A stretch of DNA of 22,811 nucleotides, taken from positions 35,257 through 58,067 of the forward strand of contig JANXDQ010000003.1 of assembly GCA_025059415.1 (NCBI GenBank). The letters run 5' to 3'. The position numbers were made by a program, and so were the translations under genes. This document shows positions 15,052 through 22,214 of this stretch, one piece after another. The DNA is from Aigarchaeota archaeon (GTDB lineage: Archaea; Thermoproteota; Nitrososphaeria_A; Caldarchaeales; Wolframiiraptoraceae). Within the stretch, counting starts at the first letter, position 1; the number at the start of each line of letters is the position of its first letter. A model generated the notes under the pieces. That model saw only the letters and a list, made by a program, of their open reading frames with translations. It did no database searches and had not been told where the DNA came from.

Positions 15052-16245
15052 TTATTCCTCCATAATCTCTATTCTCAGGGGAAGAGGCATAAATCTTCTG
15101 CTCGTATCCACGTAGATCACGTCGCCGGCTTGAGGGCTTAGGTCAGCCAGCTTCTGCTCATCCGACAACCTCCAGCGCTTATACAAGAGCTCTGGATCCG
15201 GTATGCTGAATTTCTCCGCTATTCTCTTCTTGAGTTCTAGGATGGTCTCGCTTAGTCTTAATGGAAATGGTACAGCCTCCTCCCTCACAGCGTCTCCACA
15301 AACGAAGCAATCTCCCCTCCTCTCAAGGTGCACAAAGGTAAAGCTGTTGCTCAAACCATCATATACCAGTAAATCCTTAATTATCTCTCCCAATGTGCCT
15401 TCATGCAGTATCTTGATCACTTCAGTCGAGGCGATTCCAGAAATTAAGGCCGCAACGCATTGAAGCGCCGGCATCCTCGGCTTCAATTTCTCCTGGAGCT
15501 CCTGAACCTCCTTTCGCACCTTCCCATCAAGTTTTTCTAAGAGGCTTGCCTGAGCATACTTTATATCATACGCCGTCTTTATGTTCAACATAAACAATTT
15601 TTCGGCGGTTTTGAGGCCGATCTCTATCCCATACCCCTTTAATTCCTCGATAAGGTCTTTAGGCGTCTTTTTCCTGAGCGTGCATTCCGCGATCTGGATT
15701 TCTTTCGGGATTAAATCATCTCCATGACATTCTAGGCATGGAGTCTCTTTGGGTATAACAACCTGGAGGTTTGCGTAAAACCCATCCATTGAGGAGTCTA
15801 CAAGCACCTTGTTAAGTTCTATGGCCAGCGAGTTAAGCCACCTCCGAACCGGCCAATTATCCAGGCATGAAACTATCACCCTCGTTTCTTGAAATATTGA
15901 TTGATCCAACCTCCTGACATCCTCGAAATATGCGTCGACCTTTATGCATGGATTCATCTTCCTTAGTTTTTCAGCTGCAACTACTGCCTTCGACTTCCCC
16001 AGATCCTCGTCGGTGAAGAGCATTTGCCGGCTGAGGTTCGAGAGCTCGACCACGTCATTGTCCACTAGAATTAGCTTTCCAACCCCCATTAGTGCGAGGT
16101 TTTTGGCGACCTCGCAGCCTATCGCGCCGACGCCGGCAACCATCACCGTCGCCTCCATGAGTTTTGCCTGATTCCATCCCGCTATCCTAAGTTGCCTATC
16201 ATATCTTTCCATCAATTCTTTTTCGCATTCATTAGTCATCTTCAA
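15052..16245 (-). CDS. Ubiquitin-activating E1-like enzyme with ubiquitin-fold domain
   Basis: A 397-residue single-chain E1 that adenylates the ubiquitin C-terminus and forms a thioester. The Rossmann-type adenylation domain carries GVGAIG (38-43), DNDVVELSNLSRQ (62-74) and LGKSK (82-86). The catalytic Cys is C188 in AECTLRKKTP, as in Uba3-type E1s. Zinc is probably held by C170/C173 and C313/C316. Residues ~322-397 form a C-terminal ubiquitin-fold domain (LRLSETILELKKRIAEKF ... DVIYVDTS), the part that recruits E2, separating it from bacterial MoeB/ThiF. It starts at TTG 16245 (AGGT 6 nt upstream) or ATG 16239. It lies between E2 and RING in one operon, as in Caldiarchaeum. Confidence 0.95.
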   Translation of the reverse strand: MKMTNECEKELMERYDRQLRIAGWNQAKLMEATVMVAGVGAIGCEVAKNLALMGVGKLILVDNDVVELSNLSRQMLFTDEDLGKSKAVVAAEKLRKMNPCIKVDAYFEDVRRLDQSIFQETRVIVSCLDNWPVRRWLNSLAIELNKVLVDSSMDGFYANLQVVIPKETPCLECHGDDLIPKEIQIAECTLRKKTPKDLIEELKGYGIEIGLKTAEKLFMLNIKTAYDIKYAQASLLEKLDGKVRKEVQELQEKLKPRMPALQCVAALISGIASTEVIKILHEGTLGEIIKDLLVYDGLSNSFTFVHLERRGDCFVCGDAVREEAVPFPLRLSETILELKKRIAEKFSIPDPELLYKRWRLSDEQKLADLSPQAGDVIYVDTSRRFMPLPLRIEIMEE

Positions 16246-16288
16246 CGATAAACCTGCGTTAATCCGAATTATTTGAGTTTTTCAAGTA

Positions 16289-16813
16289 TTATTCTTGAAA
16301 AGCTAGCTCTGGCCTGGCATAGAGTTCTAGATATTGCTTAACGCGTGCCTCGAATATGTGAGGGTAATGTTTCATCTCCATGGCGGCGAGGACATTTAAT
16401 GGATCATCTGGATTTGGGTTATTGAGGAGGTTTCTCAGTGCTTCAATGACCGTGAATATGTGGAGTGTGGGACTCCAATCGTTCTTGAATATGGATTCGC
16501 AGATCCTGGCGGGGACTTCATCGGTGAAGTTGGGGTGCCAGATCCTCGTCAGCCACACGATCTCTGGGGGCGTATATGGGAATGTTCTTGGAATGAACAT
16601 CTCAACCTTGAAGAATCCATCCTCATAAAGCCCCTCCCCTATTATGACGCCGCGGTAATGCGTCAGCTCATCATCCACTATGTCGAAGGTGGGTTCATTC
16701 TCGCGCATAAGCTTGTATTCGAGCACGAGGCGCCTATGCCACAGCGGCTCTGGAAGTTCCGCGTACAAGTCTCCCATCTCCAGAAGGAGATAAGCTGAGT
16801 AATTAATTTTCAA
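16289..16813 (-). CDS. Ubiquitin-conjugating E2-like enzyme
   Basis: A 174-residue UBC-fold protein accepting ubiquitin from E1. Core motifs are all visible: PxxPPE in RTFPYTPPEIVW, the HPN triad (93-95), the catalytic Cys105 in ARICESIF, and WSPTLHIFTVIEALRNLL followed by NPNPDDPLN, very close to eukaryotic E2s. Numbering is from TTG 16813, which has GAGGA 8 nt upstream. ATG 16777 would give 162 residues, but its GGAG directly abuts the codon. It lies 60 nt after the ubiquitin stop and 43 nt before E1. The Shine-Dalgarno lies in a small predicted hairpin (see findings). The short C-terminus beyond the UBC core ends in YARPELAFQE. Confidence 0.95.
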   Translation of the reverse strand: MKINYSAYLLLEMGDLYAELPEPLWHRRLVLEYKLMRENEPTFDIVDDELTHYRGVIIGEGLYEDGFFKVEMFIPRTFPYTPPEIVWLTRIWHPNFTDEVPARICESIFKNDWSPTLHIFTVIEALRNLLNNPNPDDPLNVLAAMEMKHYPHIFEARVKQYLELYARPELAFQE

Positions 16814-16873
16814 TGGAATTGTCCTCGGCGGAGGATCAACTTCGGAGAAGTTTCTTTGCGATGGTTGTTAACA

Positions 16874-17110
16874 TTATCCTCCAACAGTCCTAGTTATGAG
16901 TATGAGCTTATCTCCATCCTGGACGCCGAGGGACTCCAGGGTCTCCGTATCCTTAAGTGCTCTTCCCCTGAAAGTGAGCCTAGTAGTGTCGGGCGGCAGC
17001 TTTTTCATGGCGCAGACCTTCGCCCTTATGGCGCCTATAGTCGTGTTTGGCGAGACCTCTAATTCGACCGGGCTACCACCACCAATAGCTGGGACTATCC
17101 TGATCTTCAT
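16874..17110 (-). CDS. Ubiquitin-like modifier ending in Gly-Gly
   Basis: A 78-residue beta-grasp protein clearly aligned with eukaryotic ubiquitin (PPDTTRLTFRGRALKDTETL matches [20 protein letters not shown]). The C-terminus is RTVGG and the stop follows at once, so no pro-peptide has to be removed, unlike the Caldiarchaeum subterraneum precursor. Relative to human ubiquitin, Ile44 is Thr46, Lys48 is Arg50 and Lys63 is Asp65, while Arg72 is kept as Arg74. Lysines are K2, K31, K36, K37, K53 and K68. It is the first gene of the operon, with a TATA box at 17148-17160, and is divergent from the JAMM protease. Confidence 0.95.
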   Translation of the reverse strand: MKIRIVPAIGGGSPVELEVSPNTTIGAIRAKVCAMKKLPPDTTRLTFRGRALKDTETLESLGVQDGDKLILITRTVGG

Positions 17111-17147
17111 ACGTGTTACCCCTACTCAGTTAGGTATCCCTTATTCA

Positions 17148-17160
17148 CGCTATATAAGCA
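17148..17160 (-). promoter_or_regulatory. TATA box of the ubiquitin operon
   Basis: Minus-strand TGCTTATATAGCG predicts transcription near 17129, leaving a ~20-nt leader with a weak TAGGGGT element before the ATG at 17110. It is the only clear promoter seen for the five-gene Ub-E2-E1-RING-coiled-coil series. Confidence 0.55.
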
Positions 17161-17254
17161 TTAACTACTCTGATTTTTTCGAGAAGTCCCGCGAAATACC
17201 GAATTTATACCCTGGCACTCCCAGGCGGAAGCGAGCACGTTTAAGTGAAGTAAT

Positions 17255-17265
17255 CTCTTTAAATC
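17255..17265 (+). promoter_or_regulatory. TATA box of the JAMM deubiquitinase gene
   Basis: TCTTTAAATCA predicts transcription near 17287 and a leader of about 16 nt carrying GAGAGGGG before ATG 17303. The 192-nt gap to the ubiquitin start thus holds two divergent promoters. I see no other gene in it. Confidence 0.5.
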
Positions 17266-17302
17266 ATATTATTCCCATTTTCCCGTTAAGCTGAGAGGGG
17301 CC

Positions 17303-17962
17303 ATGAGGACTAGGATATACCCGCTTGCCCTGGGGAAGATCATTAAACACACATTAATTGATCCAAATAACGAGGTCGCAGGCCTCCTTGTCGGGAAATA
17401 CATCAATAAAAGTGATGTATTGGAGATTTGGGACGCCATCACTGGAGATCAAAAGTCAACGCCGGGATTCGTCTACCTTCACGAAGATACTATAGCCCAG
17501 GCGGCGGAATGGATTCTCCGGAATCGGCCGGGCCTATACATCGTGGGGTGGTATCACTCTCACCCAGGCTTCAGCATCTTCCTCTCAGCCATAGATCTTG
17601 AAACCCAGAAGAGGTACCAGATGTTTTATCCCAAGGCCGTCGCCCTCGTCGTCGACCCGCTCAAATATTCTCAGAGCGGGAGGTTATCAGACCTCAAGTT
17701 TAGCGTATTCAGGATAAATAAACGTGGGGAAGTAGTTAGGGTGCCGATGTCGATTGGGATACAACGCCATAAGCTCCTGGAAAGTACTCTGAAAGGCATT
17801 GAGACCATGGAGTTGAAGTACATTGACACGGGCCGAGATATCGATGAATACGAGATCCCGGTAGAAGACGATCTCGAAGAGGGACGAATAAGCTCTCCTC
17901 TCAGCTCGATGGTAAATAGATTTAACAAGCTGAGGAAGTTCAAGGATAAGTTTATTCATTAG
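17303..17962 (+). CDS. JAMM/MPN+ metalloprotease, Rpn11-like deubiquitinase
   Basis: A 219-residue zinc metalloisopeptidase predicted to remove ubiquitin from conjugates. The complete JAMM signature is present: Glu24 in NNEVAGLLVG and then H85-S-H87-P-G ... S95-A-I-D98. Rpn11-like features include VGWYHSHPGF. The domain ends near residue 140 (DLKFSVFRI). The remaining ~75 residues are an extension with acidic and basic helical parts, as in Rpn11/Csn5 proteins that dock to the proteasome. It is divergent from the ubiquitin operon, with GAGAGGGG as Shine-Dalgarno. It is co-directional with L21e, which has its own promoter 61 nt downstream. No proteasome gene lies in the window. Confidence 0.93.
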   Translation: MRTRIYPLALGKIIKHTLIDPNNEVAGLLVGKYINKSDVLEIWDAITGDQKSTPGFVYLHEDTIAQAAEWILRNRPGLYIVGWYHSHPGFSIFLSAIDLETQKRYQMFYPKAVALVVDPLKYSQSGRLSDLKFSVFRINKRGEVVRVPMSIGIQRHKLLESTLKGIETMELKYIDTGRDIDEYEIPVEDDLEEGRISSPLSSMVNRFNKLRKFKDKFIH

Positions 17963-17986
17963 AGACGGCTTAGTCGGCTCTAATTA

Positions 17987-18000
17987 AAGCTTTTAAATAG
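17987..18000 (+). promoter_or_regulatory. TATA box of the L21e-RpoF cluster
   Basis: AAGCTTTTAAATAG predicts transcription near 18021, three nt before the L21e ATG, so the cluster probably begins with a leaderless message. Confidence 0.55.
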
Positions 18001-18023
18001 GGGTTTTCCAACACACTGTAGAA

Positions 18024-18317
18024 ATGCCAGACACAAAGGGCTTCAGATTTAAGTCTAGGAGGCTGCTCACGAGGCCAAAAGGATCTAGGCAAGGCCCCAA
18101 CCCAGAGATCTACCTCCACGATTTCCGACCCGGTGAGAAGGTGGCGATAAAGCTGAATCCATCCATGCATAAGGGATCTCCTCACAGGAGGTATCATGGG
18201 AAAATTGGGGAGGTCGTGGGGAGGAAGGGTAGGGCCTATGTTGTCAGGGTTAGGTTGGGTGAGAAGTTTAAGACACTTACCGTTCTCCCAGATCACCTAG
18301 TTAGGTGGAGCGTGTAA
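18024..18317 (+). CDS. rpl21e: Ribosomal protein L21e
   Basis: A 97-residue basic 50S subunit protein of the archaeal/eukaryotic L21e family. Family features seen are the N-terminal GFRFKSRRLLTRP stretch, KVAIKLNPSMHKGSPHRRYHGK and GRKGRAYVVRV. Length is typical. It heads the conserved archaeal series L21e-RpoF-DUF655-RsmA and lies 6 nt before rpoF. Confidence 0.96.
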   Translation: MPDTKGFRFKSRRLLTRPKGSRQGPNPEIYLHDFRPGEKVAIKLNPSMHKGSPHRRYHGKIGEVVGRKGRAYVVRVRLGEKFKTLTVLPDHLVRWSV

Positions 18318-18323
18318 TCCTTT

Positions 18324-18680
18324 ATGGCTAGGAAGATTATTTCCCGCATACCACTCTCACTTCCCGAAGTCGAAAAAATCATGAGTAGCTCTGAGAATGA
18401 ATTAAACACACTCCAGCTCAGGGTCCTAAATTACGTGAAAAAGTATTCGAAGCTTCCGGTGGAGAAGGCCGAGGCCCTCGTCAATGAGTTAATGGAGAAA
18501 TTCGAGCTCACACGTGAGGAGGCCGTCCAAATAGTTGACATCTGCCCCACACATGTTGAGGAGCTCAGGGCGATTTTAAGCGGATATAAACGGCTAGTGT
18601 CCTTCCTCCTCTTCTCCGAGGAAAAACTCCAGGCAATCGTCGACATAGTCAAGAGGTATCTACAGGAGACACGGAGCTAA
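18324..18680 (+). CDS. rpoF: DNA-directed RNA polymerase subunit F (Rpb4-like)
   Basis: A 118-residue HRDC-like stalk subunit of RNA polymerase that pairs with RpoE (Rpb7). The pattern ISRIPLSLPEVEKIM ... LNYVKKYSKLPVEKAEALVNELME ... VQIVDICPTHVEELRAIL is typical of archaeal RpoF, and the VDICPTxVEELR motif is diagnostic. It follows L21e after 6 nt and precedes the DUF655 gene by 40 nt, the usual archaeal arrangement. Confidence 0.95.
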   Translation: MARKIISRIPLSLPEVEKIMSSSENELNTLQLRVLNYVKKYSKLPVEKAEALVNELMEKFELTREEAVQIVDICPTHVEELRAILSGYKRLVSFLLFSEEKLQAIVDIVKRYLQETRS

Positions 18681-18720
18681 AAACAGAATTCGATGATGAG
18701 AAGACAGGATGTGATGCGAG

Positions 18721-19317
18721 GTGATGAGGCAGAAAAAATACGAGGACTTTGCCTACGTTCTAGACGTCTTTTCGGCGGCGGAGATGCGTTCGCGCGCCTC
18801 CAACATTATGGTGCACAGAGATGAATACGTCGTCCAGTTAATAGGGGAGGAATTTTTCACCATACTTGAAGCCGCGGTTCCGCGCGAGCATAAGCCCCTT
18901 GTAGGAATGCGGATTTACGTCGGTAAAGATGTCCCGAGGTCTCTTCTCAGGATCTTGAGGAGGATAAATTATGATGATTTGACGGAGAATGCGAAAAATG
19001 AACTGGAGAATGCCGTGAGAAAGATTGTGGAATCCGATGAGAAGAGGTTTATTGAGTTCTTTAACAAATGCACTTCTGTGACCCCGAGAATGCATGCACT
19101 CGAATTGATCCCCGGAATAGGGAAGAAGATCGCCATGAAGATACTGTCAGAGCGGGAGGTTAAGCCGTTTGAGAGCTATGATGACTTGAAGAAACGTGTT
19201 GGAATACAAGACCCCGTGAAGTCGCTTGTCCAGAGAATTCTTGGTGAGATCTCAAGCCCCGAGGAAAGGCATAGGCTATTCGTGAGAGAGCCCATCTATC
19301 GATTTTCCACAACATGA
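18721..19317 (+). CDS. DUF655 family protein with helix-hairpin-helix motif
   Basis: A 198-residue conserved archaeal protein. It starts with KKYEDFAYVLDVFSA and QLIGEEFFTILEAAV, the family N-terminus, probably an OB-like nucleic-acid-binding region. A helix-hairpin-helix LIPGIGKKIAMKIL sits at about residues 132-145. The exact function is unknown. The invariant neighbours RpoF and RsmA point to RNA or ribosome work. The start is GTG 18721 or ATG 18724. The preceding GAGGTG overlaps it and an in-frame stop at 18712 rules out a longer form. The stop overlaps the rsmA start as ATGA. Confidence 0.9.
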   Translation: MMRQKKYEDFAYVLDVFSAAEMRSRASNIMVHRDEYVVQLIGEEFFTILEAAVPREHKPLVGMRIYVGKDVPRSLLRILRRINYDDLTENAKNELENAVRKIVESDEKRFIEFFNKCTSVTPRMHALELIPGIGKKIAMKILSEREVKPFESYDDLKKRVGIQDPVKSLVQRILGEISSPEERHRLFVREPIYRFSTT

Positions 19318-20084
19318 GATTTAGGAGGAAGCTGGGTCAGCACTTTCTCATAAATCAACACATGATCGACAAGATCGTGGAGTATGGTCGTTTATCGAAG
19401 TCGGATGTCGTCTTAGAAGTGGGGGCGGGGAGGGGGGAGTTGACTGAGAAACTTGCCGAGGGTGCTGGTGAAGTCATAGCGGTTGAGCTAGACGAGTCTC
19501 TTGCGAGGGAGGCCGAATCCCGGTTAAAACATCATCCAAATGTTAGGTTGCTGGTTGGGGACATCTTAGAGCTTAAGCCGGGTGGGTTTAATAAGGTCAT
19601 ATCAAATCCCCCCTACAGTATATCTTCAAAGCTCTTGGAATGGCTTATCAATTCGGGTCCGGAGCTCATGGTCCTAACGCTTCAAAGGGAATTTGCCTCA
19701 AAACTCGTGGCCAAGCCCGGTTCGCAGAAATACATCTACATCTCCTTCCTTTCAAACCTATTTTACGAATCTGAGATAAGGGACGTCATTCCTAGGAGGA
19801 TGTTTAAGCCTCCGCCGAGGGTGGATTCGGTGATAGTGGTCATGGGGAGAAAGGCTGGGGTGATTGAGCTTAATAGTTCCCTAAAGAAATTCTTGAAGCA
19901 GCTTTTCACGAGGAGGAGGCAGACCCTACGCCGCGTCGTAAGAGACTTCTCCGGAAAATCCGGTAAACCGGTGAATTTGGCGGATCTCTCCGCGGAAATA
20001 TTGTCCAAGAGGATTTACCAGTTGTCACCAAAGGAACTTCTCGAGGTAGCTAAGGCAATGGGCATAGGAAGCCTAAATAAGTAG
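19314..20084 (+). CDS. rsmA: 16S rRNA dimethyladenosine methyltransferase
   Basis: A 256-residue KsgA/Dim1 enzyme that dimethylates two adjacent adenosines in helix 45 of 16S rRNA during small-subunit assembly. It opens with RRKLGQHFLIN, then the SAM-binding motif VLEVGAGRGELTEKLA, the acidic motif VIAVELDESL and the catalytic NPPY in VISNPPYSISSKLLEW. The C-terminal helical domain (FTRRRQTLRR) is also typical. ATG start overlaps the DUF655 stop. Confidence 0.96.
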   Translation: MRFRRKLGQHFLINQHMIDKIVEYGRLSKSDVVLEVGAGRGELTEKLAEGAGEVIAVELDESLAREAESRLKHHPNVRLLVGDILELKPGGFNKVISNPPYSISSKLLEWLINSGPELMVLTLQREFASKLVAKPGSQKYIYISFLSNLFYESEIRDVIPRRMFKPPPRVDSVIVVMGRKAGVIELNSSLKKFLKQLFTRRRQTLRRVVRDFSGKSGKPVNLADLSAEILSKRIYQLSPKELLEVAKAMGIGSLNK

Positions 20085-20106
20085 CCCTCCTATCTCTGGG
20101 GTCGAG

Positions 20107-20616
20107 ATGAAAGCAAAGAATTGGCGCGCCCCGGAAAGACCATACACACGCCCCGAATACGTCCATGGTGCTCCCCAGTCCAGGATCTCAAAATACACTG
20201 CTGGAAAATATTCAGACGACTATGAATATGAACTCCATTTAATAGCTGAGGAGGAGCTGCAGATTAGGGATGTCTCGTTAGAGTCCGCCAGGATCGCGCT
20301 CACAAAGAAGCTTTCTTCCGCCCTAGGGAACGAGGGCTTCTTTTTAGAGTTAAAAGCCCATCCACATCACATCTTGAGAGAGAACAAGATGATATTCGGA
20401 GCACACGCCGACAGGCTCCAAGAAGGCATGAGAAGGGCCTTTGGAAAACCCGTTGGCAGGGCCGCTAGGGTGAGCAGCGGCTCCCCAGTATTCAGGGTCC
20501 TAGTAAAGGCGCAAGGGCTCCAAGTCGCCAAAGAAGCGCTGGAAATAGCCTCTAAGAAGCTGCCGAAAAGTTACCGGATAGAGATAAAGAGGCTTCAACC
20601 CGAAGCTGCGGCTTGA
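20107..20616 (+). CDS. rpl10e: Ribosomal protein L10e (L16 family)
   Basis: A 169-residue large-subunit protein of the archaeal L10e/bacterial L16 family, which sits near the A site. It shows RPYTRPEYVHGAP, ISKYTAGK, ELKAHPHHILRENKM, GMRRAFGKPVGRAARV and the VKAQGLQVAKEAL helix. Length fits. It ends overlapping the TTG start of the RNase HI-YrdC gene (TTGA), indicating coupling. Confidence 0.96.
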   Translation: MKAKNWRAPERPYTRPEYVHGAPQSRISKYTAGKYSDDYEYELHLIAEEELQIRDVSLESARIALTKKLSSALGNEGFFLELKAHPHHILRENKMIFGAHADRLQEGMRRAFGKPVGRAARVSSGSPVFRVLVKAQGLQVAKEALEIASKKLPKSYRIEIKRLQPEAAA

Positions 20617-21659
20617 AGAAGTTAAAGATCTATTGTGATGGAGCATCTCGGGGAAATCCAGGGTTATCTGGCATAGGTTACTTGATTCTAGATCCATCTG
20701 GGAAACTCCTAAGGGAGGGATCCGAGTTTCTCGGCGTGGCGACGAATAATCAGGCCGAATACTATGCCGCCATAAAGGCACTCGAAGACGCAATAGATTT
20801 AGGTGCGGAGGAAGTTGAACTCTACACAGATAGCGAGTTACTCGTCAAGCAGCTGCGCGGGGAGTACGCCGTCCGCGATCCCAAACTCAAGATCCTAAAG
20901 GCGAAACTACTCTCACTAACTTCGAGGCTTTCAAGATTCGAGATAAAACAGGTTCCAAGGGAGGAAAATGTGAAAGCGGATGTCCTTGCTAACTTGTCCG
21001 TGGATGAGTGGATGAGGCGGCGGGGTAAGGTCCTAGAGTTCTCACCTGAGGCCGCGGAATTGGCGGGAGAAGTGGTGAGGGCTGGAGGCGTGATCCTGTA
21101 TCCGGCCGACACCTTCTACTTGATTGGATGCGATCCACTAAATGACGAGGCCGTGAAGAGGGTGCATGAGATTAAACGGGGATCCAGAAAACCTTATCCA
21201 ATACTCGTTGATGGAGTAGAATCCGCGCTTAAGCTGGGAATATTTGACGAATACTCGTTGAAGTTGGTTTACAAGTTTTGGCCCGGACCACTGACGATAA
21301 TCGTGGGGGCCTCAAAGGAATTGAAGGGATCCCTGGCACTATTTGAGGGTGATAAGGTGGGCCTACTCATGCCATCAAGCTTCCAAGCATTGGAGATCAT
21401 AAGGAAATCGGGTGGAGCATTAATCGGCACTGGCGCGAACTTCGCGGGACGACGAGCTCCAAGAAGTTTCAAGGAAGTAGATGAGGAGCTAATTGGGTCT
21501 GTTGAACTCGCGATCAACGGCGGGAGGTGCCCTCTCAGAAAGGCATCAACGGTAATCGAGGTAAGGGATAGAAAGATCAGGGTCTTGAGAGAAGGACAGC
21601 TTTCCCTTCAAGAACTTAAAGAATACGTGGATAAATTAGGGTTATCTCTTGAGATCTAG
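20613..21659 (+). CDS. RNase HI - YrdC/Sua5 (TsaC) fusion protein
   Basis: A 348-residue two-domain protein in one uninterrupted frame. Residues ~1-130 are RNase HI, which cuts the RNA strand of RNA:DNA hybrids. The DEDD active site is complete: D9 (CDGASRGNPG), E49 (NNQAEYYA), D73 (YTDSELL) and D123 (KADVLAN). Residues ~144-348 are a YrdC/Sua5 domain, which makes threonylcarbamoyl-AMP for tRNA t6A. It has GGVILYPADTFYLIG, KRGSRKPYPILV, WPGPLTIIV, IGTGANFAG and STVIEV ... VLREGQ. Key deviations are YPTDT to YPADT and TSAN to TGAN. TTG start at 20613 overlaps the L10e stop. The 3' end overlaps the KEOPS gene by 18 nt. Fusion is unusual to my knowledge. Confidence 0.92.
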   Translation: MKKLKIYCDGASRGNPGLSGIGYLILDPSGKLLREGSEFLGVATNNQAEYYAAIKALEDAIDLGAEEVELYTDSELLVKQLRGEYAVRDPKLKILKAKLLSLTSRLSRFEIKQVPREENVKADVLANLSVDEWMRRRGKVLEFSPEAAELAGEVVRAGGVILYPADTFYLIGCDPLNDEAVKRVHEIKRGSRKPYPILVDGVESALKLGIFDEYSLKLVYKFWPGPLTIIVGASKELKGSLALFEGDKVGLLMPSSFQALEIIRKSGGALIGTGANFAGRRAPRSFKEVDEELIGSVELAINGGRCPLRKASTVIEVRDRKIRVLREGQLSLQELKEYVDKLGLSLEI

Positions 21660-22175
21660 GGTTGCGATTCGCTCGAGGATCAACAATAAAACGGCATCGG
21701 CCTTTGATGGCGCTTGAGCCGCCTCAATTTCCATCTCAGTTATATTGTAAAACCTCATGGCCTCAAACAATCTCTCATCTTTCCTCAATTCGACTTCTTC
21801 CATGGGTTCGCCGCCTACCAGGCGGACGATGTCGCTCGAGACCTTTAGGGCCCTGTTCTTGTTCTCAGAGATCACGCAGTAACCTATTTCCCTGGTCTCA
21901 GCCGTTATCCCCATCTTCTCTAGCGCCCTACTTATCTGCGTATCAGCAGCCAACCTGAGGAGAAATTCTATGTCAAATTTTTTCGAGATATTTGACTTAG
22001 CTTTGAAAGCGAGGTGGGCTGCGACCGCGGCCGCGTGGATTTGTTTTACCGATATCACGCATCTCCCATCGAAGAGTTGGGCAATCGCATCTCTGCTCAA
22101 GTTCTTAACACTTTCAATCGCCTGAATTGGATCGCTGAGTATATTCTTTCTGACATTCTTATGGACCGCGGCCAT
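21642..22175 (-). CDS. cgi121: KEOPS complex subunit Cgi121
   Basis: A 177-residue protein matching the Cgi121/TPRKB family, which binds the Bud32 kinase and the tRNA 3' end in the KEOPS complex that installs t6A at position 37. Family features are KQIHAAAVAAHLAFKAKS near residue 45 and the FDIEFLLRLAADTQISRALEKMGI block. Length is typical. It is convergent with, and overlaps by 18 nt, the YrdC-containing gene that supplies the t6A precursor. This gives a two-sided t6A locus. Kae1-Bud32 and Pcc1 are not in the window. Confidence 0.85.
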   Translation of the reverse strand: MAAVHKNVRKNILSDPIQAIESVKNLSRDAIAQLFDGRCVISVKQIHAAAVAAHLAFKAKSNISKKFDIEFLLRLAADTQISRALEKMGITAETREIGYCVISENKNRALKVSSDIVRLVGGEPMEEVELRKDERLFEAMRFYNITEMEIEAAQAPSKADAVLLLILERIATLDLKR

Positions 22176-22214
22176 AACCCATTTATCGCTGAAATTTATG
22201 AGGCTCAGTTGAAT

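Noticed and set aside
17111..17302. Small gene or RNA between ubiquitin and JAMM genes
   Set aside because: Open frames here are short and poor in coding character; two divergent promoters account for the gap.
18691..18725. Repeated GATG motifs before the DUF655 gene as a C/D box RNA
   Set aside because: A C-box-like ATGATGA is present but no D box CTGA follows at proper distance.
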